In this document: one piece after another, positions 29,325 to 39,915 of the stretch | Layout of the letters: each line of letters opens with the position of its first letter | Numbering within the stretch: the first letter of the stretch is position 1 | DNA from: Citrobacter sp. Res13-Sevr-PEB04-36 | GTDB lineage: Bacteria > Pseudomonadota > Gammaproteobacteria > Enterobacterales > Enterobacteriaceae | Direction of reading: 5' to 3' | Length of the DNA: 64,000 nt | Assembly (NCBI RefSeq): GCF_015672735.1 | Contig: NZ_JADABY010000037.1 | Location: forward strand, 62,001-126,000 | Notes under the pieces: generated by a model | What the model was told of the DNA's origin: nothing | The model's database searches: none | What the model saw: the letters and a program-made list of their open reading frames with translations, nothing else | Position numbers and translations under genes: made by a program

Positions 29325-30203
29325 TTGAGCGACACGAATTACGCAGTGATTTACGACCTGCACAGTCATACAACGGCGTCCGATGGACGATTGACGCCTG
29401 AAGCGTTGGTACACCGTGCGGTAGAGATGCGAGTCGGAACACTGGCGATCACCGATCATGACACTACGGCAGCGATTCCGGCGGCAAGAGAAGAAATTTC
29501 ACGTTCAGGTTTAGCGTTGAAGTTGATAGCGGGCGTTGAAATTTCCACGGTCTGGGAAAACCACGAAATCCACATCGTCGGTCTGAATATTGATATTGAC
29601 CACCCCATGATGTGTGCGTTTCTGGCAGAACAAACCGCGCGTCGTCAGCAGCGTGCGCAGCTGATTGCTGAGCGGCTGGACAAAGCACATATCCCGGGCG
29701 CGTGGGAAGGCGCGTTACGTCTGGCTGACGGCGGGGCCGTCACGAGAGGCCATTTTGCGCGTTTCCTGGTCGAGAGCGGCAAAGCCACGACCATGGCAGA
29801 CGTGTTTAAAAAATACCTTGCCCGTGGGAAAACCGGTTACGTTCCGCCGCAGTGGTGTACAATAGAACAAGCTATTGATGTCATTCATCATTCTGGCGGT
29901 AAGGCGGTGCTGGCCCATCCTGGTCGGTACGATCTTAGCGCTAAGTGGCTGAAAAGACTGGTTGCCTGGTTTGCCGAACATCACGGTGACGCGATGGAAG
30001 TGGCGCAGTGTCAACAGTCTCCCAATGAGCGTACCCATCTGGCGACCCTGGCGCGCCAGCATCAGCTGTGGGCATCACAAGGGTCTGATTTTCATCAGCC
30101 ATGCCCGTGGATTGAATTGGGTCGCAAGCTCTGGTTGCCCGCAGGCGTTGAAGGCGTCTGGCAGCTTTGGGAACAGCCCGAGATCACAGAGAGGAAAGTA
30201 TGA
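29325..30203 (+). CDS. rnm: 5'-3' exoribonuclease Rnm (YciV, RNase AM), PHP family
   Basis: A 292-aa PHP-domain phosphoesterase. The metal motif DLHSHTTASDG lies at about 10-20 and ITDHD near 40; further His/Asp ligands occur in HPGRYD and SDFHQPCP near the C-terminus. E. coli Rnm trims the 5' ends of rRNAs. The TTG at 29325 is chosen because CGGGAG precedes it and relatives start at the same MSDTNYAV. The gene is divergent from the trp promoter and overlaps yciO by 4 bases. Confidence 0.93.
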   Translation: MSDTNYAVIYDLHSHTTASDGRLTPEALVHRAVEMRVGTLAITDHDTTAAIPAAREEISRSGLALKLIAGVEISTVWENHEIHIVGLNIDIDHPMMCAFLAEQTARRQQRAQLIAERLDKAHIPGAWEGALRLADGGAVTRGHFARFLVESGKATTMADVFKKYLARGKTGYVPPQWCTIEQAIDVIHHSGGKAVLAHPGRYDLSAKWLKRLVAWFAEHHGDAMEVAQCQQSPNERTHLATLARQHQLWASQGSDFHQPCPWIELGRKLWLPAGVEGVWQLWEQPEITERKV

Positions 30204-30820
30204 GTCAGTTTTTTTATATCCACCCTGATAACCCACAGCAACGCCTGATCAATCAGGCCGTTGAAATTGTGCGTAAAGGTGGGGTGATCGTTTATCCCAC
30301 TGATTCCGGCTACGCGCTGGGCTGCAAAATCGAAGACAAAGGGGCGATGGAGCGTATTTGCCGTATCCGTCACCTGCCAGATGGACACAACTTCACGCTG
30401 ATGTGCCGTGACCTGTCCGAACTGTCGACCTATTCGTTCGTGGACAACGTTGCTTTTCGTTTAATTAAAAACAATACGCCGGGCAACTACACCTTCATTC
30501 TGAAAGGTACGAAAGAAGTGCCGCGCCGGTTGCTGCAGGAAAAACGTAAAACTATCGGTCTGCGCGTACCGTCCAATCCGATTGCGCTCGCGTTGCTGGA
30601 AGCGTTGGGCGAGCCTATGCTCTCTACATCGCTGATGCTGCCGGGCAGCGAATTTACTGAGTCCGATCCCGAAGAAATCAAAGATCGTCTGGAGAAGCAG
30701 GTGGATTTGATTATCCACGGCGGGTATCTCGGTCAGCAGCCCACCACGGTTATTGATTTAACCGATGATTCGCCGGTAGTGTTGCGCGAAGGCGTTGGTG
30801 ACGTTAAACCTTTCTTATAA
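30200..30820 (+). CDS. yciO: Sua5/YciO/YrdC-family protein YciO
   Basis: A 206-aa protein with the dsRNA-binding-type fold shared with TsaC/Sua5 (VIVYPTDSGYALGC near 27-40). TsaC homologues make threonylcarbamoyl-AMP for tRNA t6A. YciO is a paralogue whose own role is less clear. The start overlaps the rnm stop (ATGA), indicating coupling; the longer frame from 30167 lies inside rnm. Confidence 0.94.
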   Translation: MSQFFYIHPDNPQQRLINQAVEIVRKGGVIVYPTDSGYALGCKIEDKGAMERICRIRHLPDGHNFTLMCRDLSELSTYSFVDNVAFRLIKNNTPGNYTFILKGTKEVPRRLLQEKRKTIGLRVPSNPIALALLEALGEPMLSTSLMLPGSEFTESDPEEIKDRLEKQVDLIIHGGYLGQQPTTVIDLTDDSPVVLREGVGDVKPFL

Positions 30821-30920
30821 GGGCGCAACTCGGTATACTACGCGGCCTTAAAATGGCGCTAACTGGCGCCGTTGATTCTCCTGTTCGACGCCTGTGAAGG
30901 CGACACCTAAAGGAAGCTCT

Positions 30921-31796
30921 ATGAGCGAAAAGTTACAAAAAGTGCTGGCGCGTGCTGGCCACGGCTCTCGTCGTGAAATTGAAACCATCATTGCAGCAGG
31001 TCGCGTGAGCGTTGACGGCAAAATTGCCACGCTTGGCGATCGCGTTGATGTGACGCCGGGTCTGAAAATACGAATCGACGGTCATCTGATTTCGGTAAAA
31101 GAATCTGCAGAACAAATCTGTCGCGTTCTGGCGTATTACAAGCCGGAAGGTGAACTGTGTACCCGTAACGACCCGGAAGGTCGTCCGACCGTGTTTGACC
31201 GCCTGCCAAAGCTGCGCGATGCGCGCTGGATTGCCGTGGGTCGTCTGGACGTGAATACCTGTGGTTTACTGCTGTTCACCACCGATGGTGAACTGGCGAA
31301 CCGTCTGATGCACCCGAGCCGTGAAGTTGAGCGTGAATACGCGGTGCGTGTGTTTGGCCAGGTGGATGAAACGAAACTGCGCGACCTGAGTCGTGGCGTG
31401 CAGCTGGAAGATGGTCCGGCCGCATTTAAAACCATCAAGTTCAGCGGCGGCGAAGGCATTAACCAGTGGTATAACGTCACCCTGACCGAAGGGCGCAACC
31501 GTGAAGTACGTCGCCTGTGGGAAGCTGTTGGTGTGCAGGTAAGCCGTTTGATTCGCGTACGTTACGGTGATATTCCGCTGCCGAAGGGCCTGCCGCGTGG
31601 TGGCTGGACGGAGCTTGACCTCGCCCAGACAAACTATCTGCGTCAACTGGTGGAACTGCAGCCGGAAACCAGCTCGAAGGTTGCCGTTGAGAAAGACCGT
31701 CGTCGTATGAAAGCGAACCAGATCCGCCGTGCGGTTAAACGTCACACCCAGGTCGGCGGTAGCCGTCGTCCGGGCGGTCGCAGCAACAACGGTTAA
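30921..31796 (+). CDS. rluB: 23S rRNA pseudouridine(2605) synthase RluB
   Basis: A 291-aa RsuA-family pseudouridine synthase with an N-terminal S4 RNA-binding domain (1-60). The catalytic domain has [17 protein letters not shown] with the nucleophilic Asp, and the C-terminal tail is basic. It modifies U2605 of 23S rRNA. The start at 30921 follows AAAGGAAG. It ends in a REP cluster facing btuR. Confidence 0.96.
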   Translation: MSEKLQKVLARAGHGSRREIETIIAAGRVSVDGKIATLGDRVDVTPGLKIRIDGHLISVKESAEQICRVLAYYKPEGELCTRNDPEGRPTVFDRLPKLRDARWIAVGRLDVNTCGLLLFTTDGELANRLMHPSREVEREYAVRVFGQVDETKLRDLSRGVQLEDGPAAFKTIKFSGGEGINQWYNVTLTEGRNREVRRLWEAVGVQVSRLIRVRYGDIPLPKGLPRGGWTELDLAQTNYLRQLVELQPETSSKVAVEKDRRRMKANQIRRAVKRHTQVGGSRRPGGRSNNG

Positions 31797-31802
31797 TCAT
31801 GA

Positions 31803-31877
31803 GTAGGCCTGATAAGCAAAGCGCCATCAGGCGTTAGCGTGGAGCCGGATGCGGCGCAAATGCCTTATCCGGCCTAC
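31803..31877. repeat. REP/BIME between rluB and btuR
   Basis: Two REP units: GCCTGAT...CATCAGGC (about 31807-31832) and GCCGGATG...TTATCCGGCCTAC (31844-31877). They lie between two convergent genes. Confidence 0.85.
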
Positions 31878-31879
31878 AC

Positions 31880-32470
31880 TCAATAATCGATCCCTATTTG
31901 GGCTTTCACGCCCGCTTCAAACGCATGCTTGACCGGGCGCAACTCGCTGACCGTGTCGGCTAATTCCAGAATATCGCGATGACATCCGCGACCGGTAATA
32001 ATCACCGTCTGGTGTGACGGGCGAGCGCTTAAAGCACTGAGCACCTCTTCCAGCGGCAGATAGTCATACGCCACCATGTACGTTAATTCATCCAGAACGA
32101 CCATATCCAACGTGGGATCGGCCAGCATCCGCTTACCATGCTCCCACACAGCCAGACAGGCAGCGGTGTCAGAATCTCGGTTTTGTGTTTCCCAGGTGAA
32201 TCCCGTTGCCATCACTTGAAACTCCACACCGTGGGGTTCCAGTAAGTTTCGTTCGCCGTTGGGCCACGTGCCTTTAATGAATTGCACCACGCCGACTTTT
32301 TTACCGTGACCGACCGCGCGCGTGGCGGTACCAAATGCGGCGGTGGTTTTCCCCTTACCGTTGCCGGTAAAGACGATGATGATACCGCGCTCGTCTTTTG
32401 CTGCGGCAACGCGGGCGTCAACCCGGTCCTTTACACGTTGCTGACGCTGCTGATAACGTTCTTCACTCAT
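31880..32470 (-). CDS. btuR: Cob(I)alamin adenosyltransferase BtuR
   Basis: A 196-aa CobA/BtuR enzyme that transfers adenosyl from ATP to reduced corrinoids to make adenosylcobalamin. The P-loop GNGKGKTTAAFG lies near 36-47. The start overlaps the yciK stop by 4 bases. It converges on rluB. Confidence 0.97.
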   Translation of the reverse strand: MSEERYQQRQQRVKDRVDARVAAAKDERGIIIVFTGNGKGKTTAAFGTATRAVGHGKKVGVVQFIKGTWPNGERNLLEPHGVEFQVMATGFTWETQNRDSDTAACLAVWEHGKRMLADPTLDMVVLDELTYMVAYDYLPLEEVLSALSARPSHQTVIITGRGCHRDILELADTVSELRPVKHAFEAGVKAQIGIDY

Positions 32471-33228
32471 TGGGCTATTCCTGGTCTACGGCCCGGCTGG
32501 GCGTCGAAGGTCATACCGGTTTTACGCCGGCTGTCGTCGCCCATCAGCCACAGGTACAGCGGCATAATGTCGGCGGGTGTTTTTAATTTCTGCGGATCTT
32601 CTGTTGGGAATGCGCTGGCTCGCATGCCGGTGCGCGTACCGCCTGGATTAATACAGTTTACGCGTAAATGACGGTTCTGATACTCGTCTGCCAGCACTTG
32701 CATCATGCCTTCGGTAGCAAATTTAGACGTGGCATAGGCTCCCCAGTTAGCGCGCCCCTGACGACCGACGCTGGACGAGGTAAAGACCAGCGATCCGGAA
32801 TCAGACTTAAGCAACAAAGGAAGCAGCGCCTGAGTCAGCATAAAGGTGGCATTGACGTTCACCTGCATCACCTCCTGCCAGACCTGTGGAGTTTGTTCGC
32901 TCATTGGGCAGATTTCACCCAGTAGTCCGGCATTATGCAAAACGCCGTCCAGACGTGGATAATGGGCGGCGATTCGCTGCGCCAGTTCATGGCACTCAGC
33001 GGAAGTACAGGTTAGCAGATCCAGCCTAAACCACTGTGCAGGCGTGCCGTTTTCTGCGGCAACAGCCTGGGCAACGTGACGGAGTTTATCTTCATTGCGC
33101 CCAAGCAGAATAACGGTCGCGCCGTAGCGGGCATAGGTAAGCGCAGCTTCTCGACCGATGCCATCGCTGGCTCCGGTGACCAGAATAATGCGGTCCTGTA
33201 ACAGATCTTGTTTAGGTTGGTAATGCAC
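32467..33228 (-). CDS. yciK: SDR-family oxidoreductase YciK
   Basis: A 253-aa short-chain dehydrogenase with cofactor motif TGASDGIGRE near residue 20, a NAG-type motif LHNAG and the catalytic pair in YATSKFA. The substrate is not established. It is upstream of and coupled to btuR. Confidence 0.95.
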   Translation of the reverse strand: MHYQPKQDLLQDRIILVTGASDGIGREAALTYARYGATVILLGRNEDKLRHVAQAVAAENGTPAQWFRLDLLTCTSAECHELAQRIAAHYPRLDGVLHNAGLLGEICPMSEQTPQVWQEVMQVNVNATFMLTQALLPLLLKSDSGSLVFTSSSVGRQGRANWGAYATSKFATEGMMQVLADEYQNRHLRVNCINPGGTRTGMRASAFPTEDPQKLKTPADIMPLYLWLMGDDSRRKTGMTFDAQPGRRPGIAQ

Positions 33229-33449
33229 GGCTACTCCTCGGCGACGCTCTGGCCATCCCGTTTTCTATAACTTGTCGGTTTTATGCCTTAAACCCTGCTA
33301 CTTTTCAATCAGCCAAAGGTAATAACACCGTAAAATGAACACTTTGTCATGCTTTTTACAGATTACCATGCGGATGGATGAAGCAAGACGGGCTAACATG
33401 CCTGTTGTACACTGAGCAAAAGTTGCGTTGTTTAACCAAGGTGGGATTC

Positions 33450-34496
33450 GTGGAATTGTTGTCTGAATATGGGCTGTTTTTGGCAAAAATCGTCACTGTG
33501 GTGGTGGCGATTGCGGTGATTGTTATGCTGATCGTCAATGCGACACAACGCAAGCGTCAGCGTGGTGAGCTACGGGTCATCAATCTCAGTGAACAATATA
33601 AAGAGATGAAAGAAGACCTGGCGATGTCTTTACTGGACAGCCACCAACAAAAACTCTGGCATAAAGCGCAGAAAAAAAAGCACAAGCTGGAAGCGAAGGC
33701 GGCCAAAGCCAAAGCAAAATTGGGGGAGAATACACTGTCGGGTAAACCGCGCGTCTGGGTACTTGATTTCAAAGGTAGTATGGATGCCCATGAAGTCAGT
33801 GCGCTGCGTGAAGAGGTAACGGCGGTGCTGGCAGTAGTAAAACCGCAGGATCAGGTGGTTATTCGTCTGGAAAGTCCCGGAGGCGTAGTCCACGGCTATG
33901 GGTTGGCGGCATCGCAATTGCAGCGTCTGCGCGATAAGCAGATCCCACTAACGGTGACGGTCGATAAGGTTGCCGCCAGCGGTGGATATATGATGGCTTG
34001 CGTGGCTGACAAAATAGTCTCGGCGCCGTTTGCCATTGTGGGCTCAATTGGCGTGGTGGCGCAGATCCCTAACTTTAACCGTTTCCTGAAAGGCAAAGAC
34101 ATTGATATCGAACTGCACACTGCCGGTCAGTATAAACGGACGCTGACGCTGCTTGGTGAGAACACGGAAGAGGGACGACAGAAATTCCGCGAAGATTTGA
34201 ACGAAACGCATCACCTGTTTAAAGATTTTGTGCACCGTATGCGTCCGACTCTGGACATTGAACAGGTTGCCACCGGGGAACACTGGTTCGGCCAACAGGC
34301 GCTGGAAAACGGGCTGGTGGATGAGATCAATACCAGCGACGAGGTGATCCTGAGTTTGATGGACGGGCGCGAAGTGCTCAACGTACGCTATCTACAGCGT
34401 AAAAAACTGATGGACCGTTTCACCGGTAGCGCGGCGGAAAGCGCCGATCGCTTGCTGCTGCGCTGGTGGCAGCGTGGACAAAAACCGCTGATGTAA
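33450..34496 (+). CDS. sohB: SohB, S49-family inner-membrane peptidase
   Basis: A 348-aa protein with an N-terminal membrane helix (about 8-30), a Lys-rich coiled segment (about 60-95), and a ClpP-like S49 domain with catalytic Ser in AASGGYMMAC and Lys in the downstream KRTLTLLG region. SohB suppresses degP defects at high dosage in E. coli. I chose GTG 33450 (MELLSEYGLF) because AGGTGGG lies just before it and relatives start there. The longer ATG frame adds 24 residues with no match. Confidence 0.94.
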   Translation: MELLSEYGLFLAKIVTVVVAIAVIVMLIVNATQRKRQRGELRVINLSEQYKEMKEDLAMSLLDSHQQKLWHKAQKKKHKLEAKAAKAKAKLGENTLSGKPRVWVLDFKGSMDAHEVSALREEVTAVLAVVKPQDQVVIRLESPGGVVHGYGLAASQLQRLRDKQIPLTVTVDKVAASGGYMMACVADKIVSAPFAIVGSIGVVAQIPNFNRFLKGKDIDIELHTAGQYKRTLTLLGENTEEGRQKFREDLNETHHLFKDFVHRMRPTLDIEQVATGEHWFGQQALENGLVDEINTSDEVILSLMDGREVLNVRYLQRKKLMDRFTGSAAESADRLLLRWWQRGQKPLM

Positions 34497-34506
34497 CATC
34501 TTTATT

Positions 34507-34591
34507 GCCGGATGGCGATGCTAACGCGTCTTATCCGGCCTACAGGTTTGGATCAACGTAGACCGAGTAAGGCGCGGCTGCCATCCGGCAA
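34507..34591. repeat. REP/BIME between sohB and yciN
   Basis: GCCGGATGGCGATG...TCTTATCCGGCCTAC (34507-34543) and an inverted unit GTAAGGCGCGGCTGCCATCCGGC (34567-34590). They lie between convergent genes, as with the other two REP clusters. Confidence 0.85.
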
Positions 34592-34604
34592 GTCATTTCC
34601 CGCT

Positions 34605-34856
34605 TTAATCGATCAGGTGATACTTTTCAGAAAGGACATGTGCCAGGTGTTTAAACATATTAAACACCGCTGTGCTTTTGGGCGTAGGAAGCCCTTGCTC
34701 ATCTAAAAAGTAATCTCCGCTGAAAACCAGCACGCCATAGCGCTGCGTCACACCGGTGGCGACAATCCCCGCCAGCGTGTCTTCATGCTCACGAATGATT
34801 TTGTTGGCTTCAATCAGCAGCGTTTCGCGATCGATGGGTTGAGTATCTTTATGCAT
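34605..34856 (-). CDS. yciN: DUF2498 protein YciN
   Basis: An 83-aa protein with the same length and sequence type as E. coli YciN. It is mainly alpha/beta with a conserved core [18 protein letters not shown]. Its function is unknown. It lies divergent from topA with a 400-base gap. Confidence 0.92.
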   Translation of the reverse strand: MHKDTQPIDRETLLIEANKIIREHEDTLAGIVATGVTQRYGVLVFSGDYFLDEQGLPTPKSTAVFNMFKHLAHVLSEKYHLID

Positions 34857-35255
34857 TATTTACTCCTTAAACAAGGACATTAGTCTACGCCGAGCCCGCC
34901 TTATGGGCAAATATTCCCTGATTAAAACGGTGGTCTTATATCAGTGTCTCGACTGGCGAGATTTGTTTTTGCATGCTAATAAAGTTGCGTAACGCATTTT
35001 ATCAGGTACAGTGTGACGCTTTCGTCAATCTGGCAACAGATTTGCTTGACATTCGACCAATATTCCGTCGTGCTTTAGCGAATTCGTGAAAAAAATCCTG
35101 TTAACTCAGTTACATGGGAGTTACATTACGAACCCGTAAACGGTACCAGGGTTGATATCCGCCGACGCAGAGACCATATCGATGTCTCGTCGCCAGTGGA
35201 AGGTGAATCAACGCGCGACGCATTCCTGGAAGAATCAAATTAGGTAAAGGTGAAT
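34857..35255. other. yciN-topA divergent regulatory region
   Basis: About 400 bases without a gene. In E. coli topA is driven by several supercoiling-sensitive promoters, including one using sigma-32, spread across this interval. Several AT-rich hexamer pairs are present, but I cannot assign individual promoters by eye. Confidence 0.5.
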
Positions 35256-37853
35256 ATGGGTAAAGCTCTTGTCATCGTTGAGTCCCCGGCAAAAGCCAAA
35301 ACGATCAACAAGTATCTGGGTAATGACTACGTGGTGAAATCCAGCGTCGGTCATATCCGTGATTTGCCGACCAGTGGCTCAGCAACTAAAAAGAGCGCCG
35401 ACTCAACCTCCACCAAAACGGCTAAAAAGCCCAAAAAGGATGAACGTGGCGCTCTCGTCAACCGTATGGGGGTTGACCCGTGGCACGACTGGGATGCGCA
35501 CTATGAAGTGCTGCCCGGTAAAGAGAAGGTCGTCTCTGAACTGAAACAACTGGCTGAAAAAGCCGACCACATCTATCTCGCAACCGACCTTGACCGCGAA
35601 GGGGAAGCCATTGCATGGCACCTGCGGGAAGTGATCGGGGGCGACGACACCCGCTACAGTCGCGTGGTGTTTAATGAAATTACCAAAAATGCCATTCAGC
35701 AGGCGTTTGAAAAACCGGGCGAACTGAACATCGACCGTGTAAATGCGCAACAGGCGCGCCGCTTTATGGACCGCGTTGTGGGCTATATGGTGTCGCCGCT
35801 GCTGTGGAAAAAGATTGCTCGTGGCCTGTCTGCCGGTCGCGTACAGTCGGTCGCCGTGCGCCTGGTGGTTGAGCGTGAACGTGAGATCAAGGCATTCGTT
35901 CCGGAAGAATTTTGGGAAATAGATGCCAGCACCACGACGCCTTCCGGTGACGCGCTGCCGCTCGAAGTCACGCATCACAACGATAAGCCATTCCGTCCGG
36001 TTAACCGCGAACAGACGCTTGCGGCGGTAAGCCTGCTGGAAAAAGCACGTTACAGCGTGCTGGAGCGTGAAGATAAGCCGACCAGCAGCAAACCTGGCGC
36101 GCCGTTCATCACCTCAACGCTGCAACAGGCTGCCAGCACCCGTTTGGGCTTTGGCGTGAAGAAAACCATGATGATGGCGCAGCGCTTGTATGAAGCGGGC
36201 TACATCACCTATATGCGTACTGACTCAACTAATCTGAGTCAGGATGCGGTTTCCATGGTCCGTGATTACATCGGCGAAAACTTTGGTAAAAAGTATTTGC
36301 CGGAGAGCGCGAATCAGTACGCCAGCAAAGAAAACTCGCAGGAAGCGCACGAAGCTATCCGTCCTTCAGACGTCGCTGTACTGGCGGAATCGCTGAAAGA
36401 TATGGAAGCTGATGCGCAAAAACTGTATCAGCTGATTTGGCGTCAGTTTGTCGCCTGTCAGATGACGCCGGCTAAATATGACTCCACCACACTGACCGTT
36501 GGCGCGGGTGATTACCGCCTGAAAGCGCGTGGTCGTATTCTGCGGTTTGATGGCTGGACGAAGGTCATGCCAGCCCTGCGTAAAGGCGATGAAGATCGTA
36601 TCTTACCGGCAGTGGATAAAGGCGATGTGCTGACATTGGTCGAACTGACGCCAGCACAGCACTTTACCAAACCGCCTGCGCGCTTCAGCGAAGCCTCACT
36701 GGTTAAAGAACTTGAAAAGCGTGGTATCGGTCGTCCATCTACCTATGCGTCGATCATCTCTACGATTCAGGATCGTGGCTATGTCCGTGTTGAGAACCGT
36801 CGTTTCTACGCAGAAAAAATGGGCGAAATTGTCACCGATCGTCTGGAAGAGAACTTCCGCGAATTGATGAACTACGATTTCACCGCGCAGATGGAAAACA
36901 GTCTCGACCAGGTGGCGAAGCATGAAGCCGAGTGGAAGGGCGTGCTCGACAACTTCTTCAGTGATTTTACTCAGCAACTGGAAAAAGCCGAGAAAGATCC
37001 TGAAGAGGGCGGTATGCGTCCGAACCAGATGGTGCTGACCAGTATCGACTGTCCAACCTGTAGTCGTCAGATGGGTATCCGTACGGCCAGTACCGGTGTA
37101 TTCCTTGGTTGTTCCGGCTACGCGCTGCCTCCGAAGGAGCGCTGCAAAACCACCATTAACCTGGTGCCGGAAAATGAAGTGCTGAACGTGCTGGAAGGCG
37201 ACGACGCGGAAACCAACGCGTTACGCGCGAAGCGCCGTTGCCAGAAGTGCGGCACGGCGATGGACAGCTACCTCATCGATCCAAAACGTAAACTGCATGT
37301 GTGTGGTAACAACCCAACCTGCGACGGTTACGAAATCGAAGAGGGCGAGTTCCGTATCAAGGGTTACGACGGTCCGATCGTCGAGTGCGAGAAATGCGGT
37401 TCTGAAATGCATCTGAAAATGGGGCGTTTCGGTAAATACATGGCGTGTACTAACGACGAGTGTAAAAACACCCGTAAGATCCTGCGTAACGGCGAAGTTG
37501 CGCCACCGAAGGAAGATCCGGTCCCGCTGCCGGAACTGCCGTGTGAAAAATCCGACGCGTATTTCGTGTTGCGTGATGGCGCTGCAGGTATTTTTCTGGC
37601 AGCGAACACCTTCCCGAAATCTCGTGAGACGCGCGCGCCGTTAGTGGAAGAGTTGTACCGCTTCCGCGATCGTTTACCGGAAAAACTGCGCTACCTCGCG
37701 GATGCGCCGCAAACCGATCCGGATGGCAACAAATCGATGGTGCGTTTCAGCCGTAAAACCAAGCAGCAGTACGTGGCTGCTGAGAAAGACGGTAAGGCGA
37801 CCGGTTGGTCCGCATTCTTCGTTGACGGTAAATGGGTCGAAGGTAAGAAGTAA
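35256..37853 (+). CDS. topA: DNA topoisomerase I
   Basis: An 865-aa type IA topoisomerase that relaxes negative supercoils. The N-terminal TOPRIM domain has the acidic motif TDLDREGEA (Asp111, Asp113, Glu115). The catalytic Tyr319 is in [10 protein letters not shown]. The C-terminal zinc-binding repeats carry paired Cys ([26 protein letters not shown]) and bind single-stranded DNA and RNA polymerase. The ATG at 35256 follows TAAAGGTG; a GTG six bases earlier is not preferred. Confidence 0.98.
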   Translation: MGKALVIVESPAKAKTINKYLGNDYVVKSSVGHIRDLPTSGSATKKSADSTSTKTAKKPKKDERGALVNRMGVDPWHDWDAHYEVLPGKEKVVSELKQLAEKADHIYLATDLDREGEAIAWHLREVIGGDDTRYSRVVFNEITKNAIQQAFEKPGELNIDRVNAQQARRFMDRVVGYMVSPLLWKKIARGLSAGRVQSVAVRLVVEREREIKAFVPEEFWEIDASTTTPSGDALPLEVTHHNDKPFRPVNREQTLAAVSLLEKARYSVLEREDKPTSSKPGAPFITSTLQQAASTRLGFGVKKTMMMAQRLYEAGYITYMRTDSTNLSQDAVSMVRDYIGENFGKKYLPESANQYASKENSQEAHEAIRPSDVAVLAESLKDMEADAQKLYQLIWRQFVACQMTPAKYDSTTLTVGAGDYRLKARGRILRFDGWTKVMPALRKGDEDRILPAVDKGDVLTLVELTPAQHFTKPPARFSEASLVKELEKRGIGRPSTYASIISTIQDRGYVRVENRRFYAEKMGEIVTDRLEENFRELMNYDFTAQMENSLDQVAKHEAEWKGVLDNFFSDFTQQLEKAEKDPEEGGMRPNQMVLTSIDCPTCSRQMGIRTASTGVFLGCSGYALPPKERCKTTINLVPENEVLNVLEGDDAETNALRAKRRCQKCGTAMDSYLIDPKRKLHVCGNNPTCDGYEIEEGEFRIKGYDGPIVECEKCGSEMHLKMGRFGKYMACTNDECKNTRKILRNGEVAPPKEDPVPLPELPCEKSDAYFVLRDGAAGIFLAANTFPKSRETRAPLVEELYRFRDRLPEKLRYLADAPQTDPDGNKSMVRFSRKTKQQYVAAEKDGKATGWSAFFVDGKWVEGKK

Positions 37854-37880
37854 CAGCCTGTCAGCAGAACTTCTCCTGAA

Positions 37881-37907
37881 AGGGTCGCGTAAGCGGCCCT
37901 TTTTTAT
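37881..37907 (+). terminator. Terminator of topA
   Basis: AGGGTCGC pairs with GCGGCCCT (one G-U pair) around GTAA and is followed by a run of T. Confidence 0.88.
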
Positions 37908-38033
37908 AGGGGACGGTATCTATACAGCTCAGATTAAAATGATATAGTGGTTATAGTTAACAAACTTTTTATTATTAAATCGTATTAGCAGCGCGATACA
38001 GCCTGCTCATAAACGATGGTCTGATGCCGCTAA

Positions 38034-39023
<990 letters not shown>

Positions 39024-39040
39024 TGACGGGGCAGGTATCG

Positions 39041-39070
39041 CCGGTAGCGCTGTACGATAAGCGTTACCGG
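39041..39070 (+). terminator. Hairpin after cysB
   Basis: CCGGTAGCGCT (39041-39051) pairs with AGCGTTACCGG (39060-39070) with one G-T pair. No T tract follows, so it may act as a 3' stabilising structure or a Rho-dependent end. Confidence 0.4.
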
Positions 39071-39319
39071 TGGGTGAGTCGAAATTAATTATATTAACCG
39101 CATATTATTTAAGGGGAATATTCGCTAAAGTAGTTTTAAATTAGAAAAGCTGCTCAAAACCCTGTCAAATATTTATATCGGATCAAACAATTGATTTATT
39201 CACGGATCAGAATTCGAAAATTAACTGGCTTTTTCACGCCATTTTCTTTAGGATTTCTCTTATCTGATGATTAATTGTACCAATCGTTTGGTGCCAATAT
39301 GATAAGTGATTTCGATAGT

Positions 39320-39460
39320 ATGAGGTTAGCGATGCCTTCTGGAAACCAGCCAGCACGCCGGGATCCCGCGCTGAAACGTAAAGCATGGTTCACGGTCTTT
39401 CTCGGTTCAGTCCTGTTCTGGATTGTGGTTGCACTGGTGATTTGGAACGTGTGGGGCTAG
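39320..39460 (+). CDS. ymiA: Small membrane protein YmiA
   Basis: A 46-aa protein with a basic N-terminal half (ARRDPALKRKAW) and one transmembrane helix (about 22-44, ending VIWNVWG). It matches E. coli YmiA. ATG 39320 gives the annotated-length form. ATG 39332 has the better ribosome binding site (GAGG six bases upstream) and would give 42 aa. It lies two bases before yciX. Confidence 0.85.
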   Translation: MRLAMPSGNQPARRDPALKRKAWFTVFLGSVLFWIVVALVIWNVWG

Positions 39461-39462
39461 AG

Positions 39463-39630
39463 ATGTCCGTCCAGCAACAGCAGCCCAAGTCTCCAGCTTC
39501 TCAGCAGAATAATGAGCACGCGCAGGAGACGACCACTGAATCTGGGAAGAATGTTCCTGACGAGTGGCAACTTTCCCCACAACAGCGGGCTTTTATCGAT
39601 CTCTTCGATGAAGACGAAGAACAAAAATAA
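39463..39630 (+). CDS. yciX: Small hydrophilic protein YciX
   Basis: A 55-aa Gln- and Glu-rich soluble protein with C-terminal acidic tail (LFDEDEEQK). It begins two bases after the ymiA stop, so it is translationally coupled, as in E. coli. Its function is unknown. Confidence 0.82.
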   Translation: MSVQQQQPKSPASQQNNEHAQETTTESGKNVPDEWQLSPQQRAFIDLFDEDEEQK

Positions 39631-39915
39631 TCATCAACACGCGTTGTAGACTTATTCTGATTAACCACCATTTTTAATGACGTAATTCCAGCGCAATCGG
39701 CACGCATATAAAACAGTGAATGACTGGTTGCGTGCTTCATTGCACCACAATTGAGCCTCATCCACCTTCATGTCTTAATTCTTCTTTACCGCCATTCATA
39801 TCTTCCGCTTTTATCAATTTGAGTTGTTATCAAAGCGTTACATTTTGTTTGTGTTATCTTTAATACTAACCCTGAGAAAAATCAGGGATCCCACCCTGTC
39901 ATTAAAGGAGGAGCT